From NCBI GenBank assembly GCA_027576995.1, contig JANBQC010000524.1, forward strand, positions 1-20,276: 20,276 nucleotides of DNA. Direction: 5' to 3'. The translations under genes and the position numbers were made by a program. Below the pieces are notes generated by a model. The model had not been told where the DNA came from and did no database searches. It was given only the letters and a program-made list of their open reading frames with translations. Positions 19,543 to 20,276 of the stretch are shown piece after piece. How positions within the stretch are numbered: the first letter of the stretch is position 1; each line of letters opens with the position of its first letter. Source of the DNA: Dimargaris cristalligena (taxonomy: Eukaryota; Kickxellomycota; Dimargaritomycetes; Dimargaritales; Dimargaritaceae).

Positions 19543-19712
19543 TCAGGGGCAGGGGTACATCATAGTCAAGAGCATAAAAATATACTAATGGAAAAAATAC
19601 TATACTAATGAAAATGTAGGAAAAATGACTATACTCATTAGGGGCATACTTCCAACAAGTGCAAAAAATAGATAAAAAATAAAAGTAGGTAAAAATGTGG
19701 TAAGTTCACCAC
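19543..19712 (+). repeat. Left terminal inverted repeat arm
   Basis: Pairs with 20161-20276. Its inner end GTGGTAAGTTCACCAC (19697-19712) can itself fold through GTGGT/ACCAC. Relative to the right arm it carries an insertion at about 19619-19675 and two near-copies of TATACTAATGGAAAA within it. Confidence 0.8.
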
Positions 19713-20160
19713 AGAGGGATTACCCCATATTTGACCTCAGGTACAAGTTAATCAAGGCTGACCAGGGCCAGGTCAACATCCCAGCCTCCAGTTAATCAAA
19801 CACTGGGAGGTGCTTGCATAAGTGCAGGTTAAATAAAGACTGATCCTTGCATTATTGTTTCCACTATATTTGTATATATATATAAGAGACTGCATGTATC
19901 AGGATATGGCATCCTTTTTATATTGGGATACCTATTTATTAAATAAATTGTATTAACTATCTTATTGCCTGGGTTAACTGCTCTTAGTCCATCAAGAGTC
20001 CTAAGGATAGGCTTCTAACGGTAGGTGGGGCTTAGGCTTGGCCAAGCAGGCTACTAGTATTAGGGAGGGGCACAGTACTAACCAATAAAGGATGAGTACA
20101 GGCTAATGTAAGGTATGTGCAGTGGGCACATTTACTGGCTAATATGGTGGGTGAGTGTAT

Positions 20161-20276
20161 ATGGTGAACTTACCACATTTTTTACCTACTTTTATTTTAC
20201 CTCCATTTTCATTATTATATTGTTTTTTCTATTATTATATTTTATACCCTTGACTGTGATGCACCCCTGCCCCTGA
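20161..20276 (-). repeat. Right terminal inverted repeat arm
   Basis: Reverse complement of the left arm with scattered substitutions, including GCATCACAGTCAAGG against ACATCATAGTCAAGA. Several differences are G/A or C/T transitions. Confidence 0.8.

Larger units (their letters stand above)
19543..20276. mobile_element. Non-coding terminal-inverted-repeat (foldback/MITE-like) element
   Basis: The two ends are imperfect inverted copies over about 115 bases. The left end begins TCAGGGGCAGGGGT and the right end finishes ACCCCTGCCCCTGA, exactly at the last base of the window, so the element may continue and no target-site duplication can be checked. The left arm has an additional block of about 55 bases. 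The middle (about 19713-20160) has no coding frame, so the element is non-autonomous. It has one CpG. The termini do not match a superfamily I can name with confidence. Confidence 0.8.

Overview
The window looks like a piece of a fungal nuclear genome. Several genes are split by short introns of 77 to 312 bases, most with GTAAGT-type donors. One gene is a convincing END3, a fungal actin-patch endocytosis protein. Many short introns, compact spacing and CpG-poor repeat-like flanks would suit an early-diverging lineage better than a yeast or typical ascomycete, but that placement is inference. No rRNA, tRNA, CRISPR or bacterial-type feature was seen.

Layout. The left flank (1-2380) is AT-rich and very poor in CpG, with no recognisable gene. 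The genic island (about 2.38-15.8 kb) holds, in order: a CCDC12/Cwf18-type splicing protein (+, 2381-3058); a peroxiredoxin-fold protein that appears to lack the peroxidatic cysteine (-, 3634-4839, four exons); END3 (-, 6077-7820, three exons); an unidentified coiled-coil protein (+, 8487-9845, four exons); a stretch with only weak coding signs (9846-11235); a small secreted glycine-rich protein (+, 11236-11466); an unidentified six-exon gene (-, 11832-13672) whose exons join in frame; and tyrosine aminotransferase (-, 14366-15796, one exon) with a Thr/Asn-rich insert. From 15.8 to 17.9 kb there are exon-like fragments only. The right flank (18.5-20.3 kb) has a single CpG in about 1.7 kb and ends in a non-coding terminal-inverted-repeat element (19543-20276) that may run past the window.

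The recognised genes do unrelated jobs (spliceosome, redox-fold, endocytosis, aromatic amino-acid catabolism), so this is not a functional cluster. The clearest curiosities are the altered catalytic site of the peroxiredoxin-like protein, carried by a 36-base microexon, the sharp CpG contrast between island and flanks, the inverted-repeat element, and the unidentified six-exon gene. I did not find a clear new multi-gene system. Exon models were built by hand from splice signals and reading-frame continuity, without transcript data.
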